Assembly (NCBI GenBank): GCA_035296965.1
Contig: DATGZX010000041.1
Coordinates: forward strand, 1-53,829
Source of the DNA: DATGZX01 sp035296965
GTDB lineage: Bacteria > Planctomycetota > Planctomycetia > Gemmatales > Gemmataceae
Length of the DNA: 53,829 nucleotides
Reading direction: 5' to 3'
Below, piece by piece: positions 28,646-36,884 of the stretch; within the stretch, counting starts at the first letter, position 1, and the number at the start of each line of letters is the position of its first letter. A program made the position numbers and the translations under genes. A model generated the notes under the pieces. It did not search any database, was not told the origin of the DNA, and worked only from the letters and a program-made list of their open reading frames with translations.

Positions 28646-29149
28646 TCACAACCGACGCCGGCCCTTCTTTGGGGCTGGGGAGGGGTTCCTGCCCTGCTCG
28701 CGGCTACCGCCGCTTTTCTGCGGGCTGGGCAAAAGCCGTTGCCAGAGATGAAGCGTATTCCCTGCGGTCGCCGCGGCAGCGACGGCGTTGATAAGCTGCT
28801 GAACCTGCCGTAGCAACGAAGGAGGCGCAAGGGTCTTAGCGGCGAAGCTGCCCGCTCCCGCGGCAAGGGCGCGTGCGGCCAAGGTCGGCTCTTCCTCATT
28901 GCTGAGCATAAGGATGCCGACGTGGTTTTGCTGCTGTTGCAGCCGCTCGATGAAAGCCAGCCCATCCATGCCCGGCATGCGGTAATCGCACACCACCACG
29001 GAAACTGGATGAATGGCCAGCAGAGCCAGCCCTTCGCCGGCATCGTGCGCCGCCAAAACGCTGAAGCCTTTCTTACGCAGGTATTCCGATAGCGCGTCTA
29101 ACCAGGCCTGGTCGTCATCCACAACCAGGATGGGGTGCTGTGTGTTCAT
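28646..29149 (-). CDS. Single-domain response regulator
   Basis: 167 residues with one receiver domain (about 5-125): acidic pocket DDD at 11-13, phospho-acceptor Asp55 in VVCDYRMPGMDG, and Lys105 in FAAKTL. No output domain follows; the last 40 residues are basic and disordered. It could pass phosphate from a HDFNN-type kinase such as the one at 12.6-16.7 kb, but this is only a guess. Confidence 0.88.
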   Translation of the reverse strand: MNTQHPILVVDDDQAWLDALSEYLRKKGFSVLAAHDAGEGLALLAIHPVSVVVCDYRMPGMDGLAFIERLQQQQNHVGILMLSNEEEPTLAARALAAGAGSFAAKTLAPPSLLRQVQQLINAVAAAATAGNTLHLWQRLLPSPQKSGGSREQGRNPSPAPKKGRRRL

Positions 29150-29174
29150 GGCCTCTTGTTCCCGGCTTCCAGGG

Positions 29175-29205
29175 TCTGGTGCGAAGTCGAGTGCTTCGCA
29201 CCAGA
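29175..29205 (-). terminator. Terminator hairpin after the hsp20 pair
   Basis: A perfect 12-bp stem, TCTGGTGCGAAG (29175-29186) with CTTCGCACCAGA (29194-29205), lies 11 bases after the second hsp20 stop. There is no long U tract. It separates the heat-shock genes from the response regulator. Confidence 0.6.
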
Positions 29206-29216
29206 GCGAAGAAGTG

Positions 29217-29630
29217 TCAGCCCAACACTCCTTGCTGGCCGCGGACCTTGATCTGCCGCGGGCGCACGGCTTCGACCTTGGGCAAGTGAATCGTCAACAC
29301 GCCGTTCTTGCACTCGGCTTCGATCTTGGCATTGTCGATCGATTCATGAATCGTGAAGGCGCGGTAAAAATCACCCTCCTCGTATTCACGGAGCATGAAC
29401 TCCTCGTTCTCGTGCCGGGGCTTGACCCGCGCGTGCAGGAGCAGCTCACCCTTCTCAAATCGTAAATCGACGTCTTCGGAGCCGACGCCCGGCACGTCGG
29501 CCACGAGCGTCAGCTCTTGGTCGGTCTCGAAAATGTCAACACGGGGCGTGAAGTACACGCCGCCGCGCGTATTCTCGGAGCCGTTTTGTTCCAATCGGTC
29601 CTTGCGAGTCAATGCGCTTGTTTCAGCCAT
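29217..29630 (-). CDS. Small heat-shock protein, Hsp20 family (second of pair)
   Basis: 137 residues, alpha-crystallin domain about 25-120: VDIFETDQELTLVADVPGV, LRFEKGELLLHARV and the closing NGVLTIHLPKVEA. It binds unfolding proteins without ATP and forms oligomers. There is no I-x-I tail; it ends QQGVLG. The start ATG at 29630 follows GAAGGAGAA. It is 54 bases downstream of the other hsp20 gene, in one operon. Confidence 0.93.
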   Translation of the reverse strand: MAETSALTRKDRLEQNGSENTRGGVYFTPRVDIFETDQELTLVADVPGVGSEDVDLRFEKGELLLHARVKPRHENEEFMLREYEEGDFYRAFTIHESIDNAKIEAECKNGVLTIHLPKVEAVRPRQIKVRGQQGVLG

Positions 29631-29684
29631 AGTTCAGTTCTCCTTCAGAACAAACAATAAGTCTGCTTGCATACCAGAGTCGTG

Positions 29685-30146
29685 TCACTCGCCCTTGACG
29701 GCAATCTTGCGCGGCTTGGCGGCCTCATGCTTGGCGAGGTCGATAAGCAACACGCCGTTCTCGAAGCGTGCGTCCACCTTCTCGGGATCGACATCAAACG
29801 GGAGAGTCAGCGAGCGCGTGAAGCTGCCGACGCCGCGCTCCTGGCGGTGCGTAACCGCTGTCTCCGGTAGTTGTTGTTTGCGCTCGCCCTTGATGGTGAG
29901 CTGATTACCGGCGGAAACATCGATTTCCAGGTCCTTTGGTTCCATGCCGGGGAGTTCAGCCTCGACGTAAACGTGATCGGCATTCTCCCACACGTTCACG
30001 GGGGGGAAAGAGTGCGCCAAAAGTGCGCCGAGAGTGCGCCGTCCACCGCCATCTGTCCAGCGATCCAAAAGCCGGTTCATTTCCGTTTGGAGCTGTTGTA
30101 CCTGGTCCCACATCGGATTGAACGGCTGCCAACGCGTCTGCCTCAT
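29685..30146 (-). CDS. Small heat-shock protein, Hsp20 family (first of pair)
   Basis: 153 residues. The N-terminal arm MRQTRWQPFNPMWDQVQQLQ and MNRLLDRW is followed by the alpha-crystallin domain PPVNVWENADHVYVEAELPG...NGVLLIDLAKHEAAKP. Having two different Hsp20 proteins in one operon is common in this phylum and allows mixed oligomers. The ATG at 30146 has AAAGGAGG in front; an earlier in-frame ATG at 30185 is rejected. Confidence 0.93.
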   Translation of the reverse strand: MRQTRWQPFNPMWDQVQQLQTEMNRLLDRWTDGGGRRTLGALLAHSFPPVNVWENADHVYVEAELPGMEPKDLEIDVSAGNQLTIKGERKQQLPETAVTHRQERGVGSFTRSLTLPFDVDPEKVDARFENGVLLIDLAKHEAAKPRKIAVKGE

Positions 30147-30611
30147 ACCTGGACCTCCTTTATGCAATTGGCCAACGAATATCATTCAAAGGCTCGGTTT
30201 TGTCCGCCTTATACGAAATGGCTCGTCATGTTGACATGACAGCGTCTTCTTCCAGTGCAAGGGTCATGCCAAATCCTTACGCCGCATGCCCGGGGCAAAT
30301 CGCTTTTTCTAAGCGCTTATTTCTGCGGGGTTTCTGAGTAGCGGGCGGAGACAGTCGAACTAACAGAGGTGCGGTTTGGGGCCGCATTGTGGCGGAGCGG
30401 CGGGGATGCCTCCGGTCAATTTGGCAGGGCTTCTGCGTGCGTTGGCATGGAGTCGCGCGTCTACAAGCTGGAAGAGTGCAGAGTTTTCCGCGAGGAGTTC
30501 TCTAACCGCAAGCTCCCCATCCCCAGCGATGGACCTGTTTATGGTTGCGTCCTTCCAGACCGGGCTTTACGATGAAACGGAGTCGCACGTCGCTTGGTGA
30601 GGATGGTTGTC
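30147..30611. other. Divergent promoter region between hsp20 and the SIMPL gene
   Basis: 465 bases. On the leftward strand TATAAG (near 30210) could be a -10 element for the hsp20 operon, with TGTCAA 17 bases upstream as a weak -35. The -35 region is embedded in the palindrome at 30225-30240. No RNA gene or coding frame was recognised in the right half. Confidence 0.4.
30225..30240. promoter_or_regulatory. Possible operator palindrome upstream of hsp20 operon
   Basis: GTCATGTTGACATGAC has 7-bp arms GTCATGT/ACATGAC. It overlaps the weak -35 of the proposed hsp20 promoter, a position where a repressor would block transcription. It is not a CIRCE element (TTAGCACTC-N9-GAGTGCTAA). No binding protein can be named. 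Confidence 0.35.
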
Positions 30612-31583
30612 ATGAGAACTCGTCCATCGCTTGTGCAATTAGTCGCTCTCGCGCTGTTCACATGTCTGCCCGCGGGGGTCTGCGCGCAGGGATCCACGCC
30701 GGGCACGGTGACGGGGCACGGCACCGTGGAACTCAAGCGCGTGCCGGACGTTTTGCGGCTGCACATCGAGGTGCTGGCCAAGGGCAAGGACCTCAAAGAA
30801 GCGCTGGCTCGGCTCAAGGACCGGCGGGAAACGTCGCAGCGGTTCTTGGAGGCGCTCGGCGCCGTACATACGTCGATCGAGTTCGGCGAGGCGGCGATTA
30901 CGGATGAGCGAACTGACCGCGAAAAACAAATGGAGTTAATGATGCAGAACGCGCGCGTCCCTGGAAAAAAGGACGGGCAAAAGGCCAAGCAGTCGCCTCC
31001 GGTAGTAGTCGCGGCCAGCCTCAATGCGGAAGTACCCCTCAAGGCCGCCGGCTCCGAACAACTCTTACTCCTCACGCACAGCCTGGAACAGAAGATCAAA
31101 GCAGCCGACCTGGGCGGCATGAAGGAACTCAAACAGATGTCTCCTCAAGACGAGGAGAGCGCCCAGGAAGTGGCGAACGCCATGCAATTCGGCGGCGGCG
31201 ACCCCAATGAGCCCAAGCGTGGCGAACCCATTTTTCTCTACGTCAGCAAGGTTTCCGAAGACGAGCGTGGGAAAGCCCTCACCCAGGCCTTCGAAAAAGC
31301 AAAGATCGAAGCCCAGCGCCTCGCGCGTGCCGCCGGCGCAGCTCTCGGGCCCATCCATCACATCGAGGATGCTGCAGCAACCTATCCCGGCATCGAGGAG
31401 AGCACGCAGTTCAACGAGGGGCGGGCCATGTACTATCAAATGATGCAGCAGGGTGGTGTGGTGTCCTCCACCCTCAGGAACGCCGAGCAGGGCGGCGAAG
31501 CCATCGGCCTGCAGCCCGGGAAAGTCAGCTATCGCGTAACCCTTACGGCCCAGTTCGTCTTGAAGAAGCCTGGCGAGAAATGA
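30612..31583 (+). CDS. SIMPL-domain (DUF541) secreted protein
   Basis: About 323 residues with a signal peptide (MRTRPSLVQLVALALFTCLP, cleavage near VCAQ). The mature part opens TVTGHGTVELKRVPDVLRLH, the typical SIMPL start, and contains ALTQAFEKAKIEAQRLARAA, the conserved helix before the second half, ending VSYRVTLTAQFVL. An unusual 90-residue insertion rich in Lys, Gln and Met (about 110-200) separates the two halves. Family members are periplasmic or outer membrane, function unclear. The ATG at 30612 has GGTGAGGATGG upstream. The downstream WD40 gene converges with only 15 bases between stops. Confidence 0.82.
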   Translation: MRTRPSLVQLVALALFTCLPAGVCAQGSTPGTVTGHGTVELKRVPDVLRLHIEVLAKGKDLKEALARLKDRRETSQRFLEALGAVHTSIEFGEAAITDERTDREKQMELMMQNARVPGKKDGQKAKQSPPVVVAASLNAEVPLKAAGSEQLLLLTHSLEQKIKAADLGGMKELKQMSPQDEESAQEVANAMQFGGGDPNEPKRGEPIFLYVSKVSEDERGKALTQAFEKAKIEAQRLARAAGAALGPIHHIEDAAATYPGIEESTQFNEGRAMYYQMMQQGGVVSSTLRNAEQGGEAIGLQPGKVSYRVTLTAQFVLKKPGEK

Positions 31584-31598
31584 CGAAAAGATGCCCCG

Positions 31599-33248
31599 CT
31601 AACGCAGGGCCATCGATTGTTTTGCCAGGCGCTCGAGGGACGCCGTCGCCTCCTGCGTCACGCGGAAGGCTGGAGTCCCTTTGCTGAGTTCGTCCAGCAA
31701 TTGCCTTGCGTCCGTCTCGCCAATGGTCTCCAGTACCTCGATGGCCCGCAGCGATTGCAACTGCCGGGAAGAATAGATGAACCTGTCTGCGCGATACAAG
31801 ATCTGTTCCAGCCTTCGGCGCGCTTCTGCGGAAGGCTGGCCGCGCAGCGCGTGCCGCAGCGCCGTGCTCGACAGTTCCGCTTGGGCGATCAATTCCTGGG
31901 TCGCCGCATCGCGTTGCTGAAAGCGCTCGCTGTCGAGGGCGTCGATGAGCTGGGTGAGGCGCTCTGCGTCCATCTTGCATAGCGGTTGCAGGCGGGTCTT
32001 GAGGAAAGGAATTGTCTGCGTCGGCCTCTGGATGAGGTCCCCAACGGCCAGATAAGCAACCGCCGCGTCGCTGTTGCCCAGCTCGAACCAGCGTTGCTCC
32101 AGTTCCGCCGCCGACAGGTTTCCCTTCGGCACCGTCTCTCCTTGCCGGAGCGTTTTCAGGTCCCAGATCAAGGCCGTGCCGTCGAAACTCCCCGAAGCCA
32201 ACGTCTTGCTGTCAGGCGAAAAAGTCGCTGAGGCGATCGCGAATTTGTGACCTGCCAGGCGGCATCGTTCCTGCCCCGTGGCCGCTTCCCACAGATGGGC
32301 CGTGTCATCGCCCAGGTCGCGCCAATGACTGCCGGAGACCAACATTTTGCTGTCCGGCGAAAACGCCAGGGCAGAAATCCGCAAGTTAGGCTGTTCGCCA
32401 AAGTAACGTAGTTGCTTCCACGTGCTCACTTGCCAGAGGCGGATAGCAGCCCCCCAGGAGGCCAGCGTTCGCCCGTCCGGCGAGAACTTGACGTGGACGA
32501 ACACGTCGTCAGCAGGTCCGCGGAAATGCCGCAGCTCCCGGCCCGAAGACGCGTTCCAAATGCGGACGAGGCCGTAGAGATGGCCTGTCGCCAGCGTTTT
32601 GCCGTCGGGCGAGAAGGCGACGTAAGCGAAGTCTGCCGGCGAACCGTTGCTCCTCGGGATGTTTTGCGTAAGTGGGACAGGCCGGCCCACCAGGCGCCGA
32701 GCCAGCTTGCCGCTGGGAACCTCCCAGAGGAAGACTTCCTCGGTGTAGTAGCCGCCCGCCGCCAGGACCTTGCCGTTCGGCGCGAAGGCAAGGGAGGAGA
32801 CCTTGCGCGGCAGCCCTTCCAGACCCACGACGTGCTTGCCGGATGCGACATCCCACAGATGCACGGTTGGGTCCTGCGAGTTGCCGGACGCCAGCAGCTT
32901 ACCGTCTGGAGAGAAAACGAGACAGGCGACGTTGTTTTCCGGCCCCTTCCACTTGCGGACTTCCTTGCCAGTGGCCACGTCCCAGAGGCAGATCGTTTTC
33001 TCGTAGCCACCCGAGGCGAGGAGCTTGCCGTCGGGCGAATAGGCGACGGCCAAAAAGGGATTGGACCCAGCGTTCAGACGGCCCACCACGGCAGGCGGCA
33101 GCGTCTCGCCCGTGGCATCCGTGCGAATTTTTTTGTGCGTCCCGGTAGTCTGCCCGGCGGTCTCTTCCGGCGGCGCGCCCTGCGCGGCGGCGCCGAGCAC
33201 CAGGCACAAACAGGCAACCACGAAAAAGCACGAGAGCGAACGAAGCAT
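31599..33248 (-). CDS. Secreted WD40-repeat protein with C-terminal helical domain
   Basis: 549 residues. Signal peptide MLRSLSCFFVVACLCLVLGA, then about seven WD40 blades between residues 60 and 385 (for example VAYSPDGKLLASGGYEKTI, ending in WD-type CLWDV), and a helical C-terminal domain that includes LTQLIDALDSERFQQRDAAT and RRLEQILYRADRF. WD40 plus this helical tail is a recurrent planctomycete architecture, mostly extracytoplasmic; the helical part resembles HEAT-like repeats. The start ATG at 33248 directly precedes the signal peptide. Confidence 0.87.
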   Translation of the reverse strand: MLRSLSCFFVVACLCLVLGAAAQGAPPEETAGQTTGTHKKIRTDATGETLPPAVVGRLNAGSNPFLAVAYSPDGKLLASGGYEKTICLWDVATGKEVRKWKGPENNVACLVFSPDGKLLASGNSQDPTVHLWDVASGKHVVGLEGLPRKVSSLAFAPNGKVLAAGGYYTEEVFLWEVPSGKLARRLVGRPVPLTQNIPRSNGSPADFAYVAFSPDGKTLATGHLYGLVRIWNASSGRELRHFRGPADDVFVHVKFSPDGRTLASWGAAIRLWQVSTWKQLRYFGEQPNLRISALAFSPDSKMLVSGSHWRDLGDDTAHLWEAATGQERCRLAGHKFAIASATFSPDSKTLASGSFDGTALIWDLKTLRQGETVPKGNLSAAELEQRWFELGNSDAAVAYLAVGDLIQRPTQTIPFLKTRLQPLCKMDAERLTQLIDALDSERFQQRDAATQELIAQAELSSTALRHALRGQPSAEARRRLEQILYRADRFIYSSRQLQSLRAIEVLETIGETDARQLLDELSKGTPAFRVTQEATASLERLAKQSMALR

Positions 33249-33396
33249 AGGGTAGGCTGCCTTCTGCAGAACTCGGATGCGAGTCAAGATTTAATACTTG
33301 AAAGGTACCCGCCCGCAAGCTACGGGTCCAGGGAAAAGAGGCGGGAAGGACCCATGATCCAGTGGGCAATTGGCCAAGGCTGCGTAAATTTGCCGG

Positions 33397-34749
33397 CTAC
33401 GAAAAGCGAGAACTCCTCACACCGCTGACCTGCTCATAGAAACTCGCCATCTGCGGAATCACTCTCTCCAAGCTGTATTCCTCGTCGATGAGGCGCACCC
33501 CAGCCTCGGCCAACGGTTGAAACTTTTGCGGATCGTCGAGCGCGTCGATCGCCAGCCGCGTGAGACCTTCCACATCGAAGAAATTCGCCAGCAGGCCATT
33601 CTGGCCGTGCTGGATCACTTCACGCACGGGGCTCGTATCCGAGGCCAGGACCGTGCAGCCGCACGCAAGCGCGTTGAACACCGACCAGCTGAGCACGAAT
33701 GGTGCGCTCAGGTAAATGTGTAGATCGCTGAGGCTCAGAATCTCCACGAGGTGCGTTGACGGAATGCGGCCGGTGAAGATAAAGCGCTCCAGGTCGTAGG
33801 CGTCTTGCTGGAGCACATGCTGCAAGAAGGACGGCGCCTGGATGTGGTTCAGATCGGAGCCATGATAGAAATGCTCCGAACCTACCACGACGAAGACGAC
33901 GTCGCGTCGCGCTTTGGAAATGCCCTTGGCGACTTTCATGAAGATGTCGAAGCCGCGCATGGCTTCCAGGCCGCGGGCAACATAGGTGACCACGCGCGTA
34001 GCGTTGGGGATCGCGCGGCCGGCAACATAGCGCTCGGCCGGCCGGCGATACCAGAATGCGCGATCGATGCCGTCGAAGATTGTGGCCAGCTTGGGATGAT
34101 ACTCGGCAGGAAAGAGATTACGCTGCCAGCTCGTCGGACTGTAGCCGGCCCTGCACGATCGCAGGTCTTGCAGCACCAATGCGTTATGCGCGCGGGCACG
34201 CACGATTTCGAGGTCGGTGGGCGGGAAGTCGGGTCGAAAAGTGACGTAGGAATCGCTCGGCTGAAAGTAGTAGTCGAAGTAGTTGATGACCGGGCACGCG
34301 TACAGATCCGGCAAGAAGAGCGATGATGCGTACATGCTGGGACCAACGACCAGGTCGGGCTGAACTTCCGGATGGGCCTTGAGCGTTTGATAGAACGCGT
34401 TGGCGTGAGCGATCAGCCCGTCGAAGCCGGCGGCCTCGCGGTCGCCCAATTGGTACTGAATCCGGTGAATGCCTTCGACGATCTCGTCGTCCGGGGGTGG
34501 CTCCACGGAAGGAGTCGGAAAGATAGTGTTGAACTGAAAGACTTGGGGAGCAGTGGTCTGGGGAGCCACCATGCCGATTTGCGTGCCTGCGGCAAAATCG
34601 GGAAAGAACTGGACCGGACCGGCACCCGGACTGCTCGGCGAGGGCCGTTCGCACACGAAGGTGCATTGGACGCCCCCATGCTGGACCAGGTGGCGGGCGA
34701 TCTGGCCGAATTGCGCGGGGAACTGGCGGTGAAGAAAGAGAATATGCAT
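33397..34749 (-). CDS. Glycosyltransferase family 4-like protein
   Basis: 450 residues with a GT-B fold. The N-terminus MHILFLHRQFPAQFGQIARH and the C-terminal nucleotide-sugar site LSDLHIYLSAPFVLSWSVFNALACGCTVLASD, PVREVIQHGQNG are typical of GT4. The first acidic residue of the usual E-x7-E motif is replaced here (LSWSVFN), so donor binding may differ. It probably builds a surface polysaccharide. I take the second ATG at 34749 as start; four upstream codons add little. This gene borders the cassette-like region to its right. Confidence 0.85.
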   Translation of the reverse strand: MHILFLHRQFPAQFGQIARHLVQHGGVQCTFVCERPSPSSPGAGPVQFFPDFAAGTQIGMVAPQTTAPQVFQFNTIFPTPSVEPPPDDEIVEGIHRIQYQLGDREAAGFDGLIAHANAFYQTLKAHPEVQPDLVVGPSMYASSLFLPDLYACPVINYFDYYFQPSDSYVTFRPDFPPTDLEIVRARAHNALVLQDLRSCRAGYSPTSWQRNLFPAEYHPKLATIFDGIDRAFWYRRPAERYVAGRAIPNATRVVTYVARGLEAMRGFDIFMKVAKGISKARRDVVFVVVGSEHFYHGSDLNHIQAPSFLQHVLQQDAYDLERFIFTGRIPSTHLVEILSLSDLHIYLSAPFVLSWSVFNALACGCTVLASDTSPVREVIQHGQNGLLANFFDVEGLTRLAIDALDDPQKFQPLAEAGVRLIDEEYSLERVIPQMASFYEQVSGVRSSRFS

Positions 34750-35225
34750 GACTTGCTCCACACCCGAGCCGGGCAGATCCGGATCAGGGCTTTGGCGGCG
34801 GCGTTACGTCATCAGTTTATGGATGGGCGCGTTCTCCACCATCGCGTATTGCCAGGGACGCTCCAGGCCCCGGGTCAGGACAACTGGCACGCGTTCACGG
34901 GCCGGGGTGACAGCCCTTCAGCTGCGAACCAAGTGCGGCGGCGCTAAACTTGAACTGGTCGCCATTGGGCCACAGGCAACCCCCGCAAACGCTTCGGTGT
35001 GTCGGACCGACGCAGGTTGCAGAAATTGAGATCTCAACTGCGGTCGATCCCACCGACGCAGGTTAGCATGGCATCAGAAAGTGGGCGCAGCCCCAGACAA
35101 TCGCTCGTGCGCACGGGCCAAGGCGGAACGCAGAATTTCAGCTGCGTGGCGGCCTGCTCGGAACGCTGCGCGCCACGAGCAGCGCTGGGCCGCCACGTCC
35201 GCTGCAACGATTCGTTAGGCGGCGC
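34750..35225. other. Non-coding stretch at the left end of the cassette-like region
   Basis: 476 bases without a convincing gene on either strand. It contains attC-like site 1 (35123-35220). It also holds a 12-bp direct repeat CCGACGCAGGTT at 35007-35018 and 35053-35064. The part 34750-35122 may be an empty or decayed cassette. Confidence 0.5.
35123..35220 (-). repeat. attC-like recombination site 1
   Basis: Read leftward it opens with GCCTAAC (35214-35220, matching RYYYAAC) and ends with GTTCCGC (35123-35129, GTTRRRY-like). The inner arms CAGCGGACGTGGCGGCC and GGCCGCCACGCAGCTG pair except for one extra A in the first arm. The site starts six bases after the stop of the VOC gene on the same strand, where an attC site is expected. 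This is the best match to canonical attC in the window. Confidence 0.78.
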
Positions 35226-35648
35226 TCAGGCGCGGGGCGGCTCCTGCGACGCCCCGGGCGCAGACGGACGGCCGCCAAACGCGATGATATTGCCGTCCGG
35301 ATCCTCGATGTAGAAGTCCTTCGTACCCCACGCCGTCGCGGTGAGTGGCCGGAGAATCGTCACGCCATTCGCGACGCACCGCTCGTAGAACGCTTCGATC
35401 CCGTCCACGCCGGCGGCAGCATCGAGATGCTCACATTCGCGCCGGTCCTGTCGTTCGGCGTCGTTCTTCGGCGCTTCCTTCAGATGGAGTTCCAACCCGT
35501 CCAGTTCTCCAATCGCGTAGAACCCATTCCACGGCTCGCCGAACGTAAACCCGAGCTTCTGGTAGTAGGTCATCGAGCGCGCCAGGTCATCGACCAGGAA
35601 CTGGGGAGCGAGCGATGTCAGCCGCGGCTGCCCTTGGAGGTTGCCCAT
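35226..35648 (-). CDS. VOC superfamily protein (glyoxalase/dioxygenase-like)
   Basis: 140 residues of the vicinal-oxygen-chelate fold: LAPQFLVDDLARSMTYYQKL starts the first beta-alpha-beta unit, LELHLKEAP holds a candidate metal Glu/His, and TKDFYIEDPDGNIIAFG closes the second. The last 15 residues after FGGRP are a Pro/Ala tail. Members include bleomycin-resistance and glyoxalase-like proteins; the substrate is unknown. The gene begins 27 bases after the end of site 2 and is followed directly by site 1, the arrangement of a gene cassette. Confidence 0.85.
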   Translation of the reverse strand: MGNLQGQPRLTSLAPQFLVDDLARSMTYYQKLGFTFGEPWNGFYAIGELDGLELHLKEAPKNDAERQDRRECEHLDAAAGVDGIEAFYERCVANGVTILRPLTATAWGTKDFYIEDPDGNIIAFGGRPSAPGASQEPPRA

Positions 35649-35674
35649 TTCGTGTTGACCCTTTGTGTATGTAG

Positions 35675-35762
35675 CCGCCTACCGTGCCAAATGAGCCGCG
35701 CGGCACGGCAGCCGGATCGCACAAAACGACGGGCGCGTCGGCTCCATGTGGAGGTAAGGCGG
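35675..35762 (-). repeat. attC-like recombination site 2 (degenerate)
   Basis: Read leftward the outer parts CCGCCTTACC and GGTAGGCGG pair with one bulged T, so the AAC/GTT core is altered to TAC/GTA. The inner arms GAGCCGACGCG and CGCGCGGCTC pair except for one extra A at the same place as in the other sites. Located 17 bases after the stop of the second VOC gene. Structure supports attC descent, core sequence does not. Confidence 0.5.
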
Positions 35763-35778
35763 TCATCATGTCCGCCGC

Positions 35779-36150
35779 TCACTCACTCGGAAAGAGCAGT
35801 TCGTTGCCATCGGGATCGGCGATCCGGATCACGTCGTAGCCCCACCACGCTTTCTGGGTCGGCACCGAGCGCTCCGAGATCTCACGGCGAAGCTCATCGA
35901 GCCCATCCCGGGTCAGCTCCACGAACAGACGGCCTTTGTCCCGCCGCGCGGCATCCTCACACAGGATGATTTCGCACTCCCCACGGTTGACTTGGCAGAC
36001 TTTCCCCTTGCCGTCGGCTTCATGCCATCGTTTTTCGAACCCCAGCTTGTCGATGTAAAAACGCAGGGCGCCCTGAACGTCGGACACGAAGAACACAGGC
36101 CGCGCGTACCAGCGATGAGGGATCCGCTCGCTGACAGTTGACTCGGTCAT
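35779..36150 (-). CDS. VOC superfamily protein (bleomycin-resistance-like)
   Basis: 123 residues. ARPVFFVSDVQGALRFYIDK and the closing YDVIRIADPDGNELLFPSE are the standard VOC ends, with CEIILCEDAAR between. The N-terminal RIPHRWYARPVF is typical of a small subfamily annotated as bleomycin-resistance proteins. It starts 17 bases after site 3 with GTGAGGAC as ribosome site and ends shortly before site 2. The two VOC proteins in this island are only distantly similar, so they are separate acquisitions rather than a duplication. Confidence 0.85.
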   Translation of the reverse strand: MTESTVSERIPHRWYARPVFFVSDVQGALRFYIDKLGFEKRWHEADGKGKVCQVNRGECEIILCEDAARRDKGRLFVELTRDGLDELRREISERSVPTQKAWWGYDVIRIADPDGNELLFPSE

Positions 36151-36166
36151 ATTCAGGTCCTCACCC

Positions 36167-36260
36167 GCGTAACGCTCGGCTAGGCTGCCGGGGCCGCCTG
36201 CAAAGACGTTGAAGCTCGGAAAACCAGGATGGCGGCTCCGATCAGCTTTAGCGGTTGGGC
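36167..36260 (-). repeat. attC-like recombination site 3
   Basis: Read leftward: GCCCAAC (36254-36260, RYYYAAC) at one end, GTTACGC (36167-36173) at the other. The arms AGCTGATCGGAGCCGCC (36231-36247) and GGCGGCCCCGGCAGCCT (36182-36198) pair with an extra A after GCTG. The central part GGTTTTCCGAGCTTCAACGT is shared almost unchanged with site 4, so the two are related copies. Confidence 0.75.
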
Positions 36261-36325
36261 CTGGTTTCGGCCTCGATTCGGCAGTCGTCCTCTCTTTATT
36301 CGGGCATGCCCGCTCCTTCCCCCCG

Positions 36326-36874
36326 TCACCTGCTAGCCCAGTCCTCGACCTTGCCGACTTCTTGGGTGATGACCCACACCTGGTCGCTGTTAGGAAGCCG
36401 CTGGGCGAGCCGTTTCCGCGCCGCTTCCGCCTCGTCCTCAGTGGCGAAGCGCAGTTGTGGTTTGTCCGCAGCCAGAAGCACCGATGCCCCTTCGTCGATC
36501 ATGGCTTGACGGCATTGCTCGGGTGTTACGGCATCATCTCTTCGCAGTGCGGGAATGATCTGAAACGGCAGCATCCCGGCTGCATAAGCCTCCGGAACTG
36601 TCAACCCGCTGGCGAGAGCGATCCTGTCACGTAAGCCGTGTCCTTCGGCTAAGTCGTACGCCCGTAGAATAACAGCGGTGCGGTCTTCCAAGGGAAGGCG
36701 GTCCCATTCGTCCCAGATGACCGTGACGCGGATCTTCCCGGTGGGAAACTCCTGTTCATCGATCACTGGCTGGCCCGACTCGCGGCTGCGCCTCAATTCC
36801 TCAGCAAGGCGCTCGGCAAGGTCCCCGCTCATCGGACGGGCCCTTTCCTCGACTCCTCTTTTCTTACGCGGCAT
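36326..36874 (-). CDS. Hypothetical partner of the HEPN-like gene
   Basis: 182 residues, no recognised family. It has a charged start MPRKKRGVEERARPMSGDLA, a segment KIRVTVIWDEWDRLPLEDRT, then a helical region with ILRAYDLAEGHGLRDRIALA, and near the end PQLRFATEDEAEAARKRL. Its start is 10 bases after the stop of the HEPN-like gene, so the two are cotranscribed and probably work together. No membrane segment. It ends 66 bases before site 3. Confidence 0.7.
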   Translation of the reverse strand: MPRKKRGVEERARPMSGDLAERLAEELRRSRESGQPVIDEQEFPTGKIRVTVIWDEWDRLPLEDRTAVILRAYDLAEGHGLRDRIALASGLTVPEAYAAGMLPFQIIPALRRDDAVTPEQCRQAMIDEGASVLLAADKPQLRFATEDEAEAARKRLAQRLPNSDQVWVITQEVGKVEDWASR

Positions 36875-36884
36875 ATAACACCCC

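Noticed and set aside
35007..35064. 12-bp direct repeat CCGACGCAGGTT
   Set aside because: Only two copies, no associated gene or hairpin. Could be a cassette fragment, but cannot be interpreted alone.
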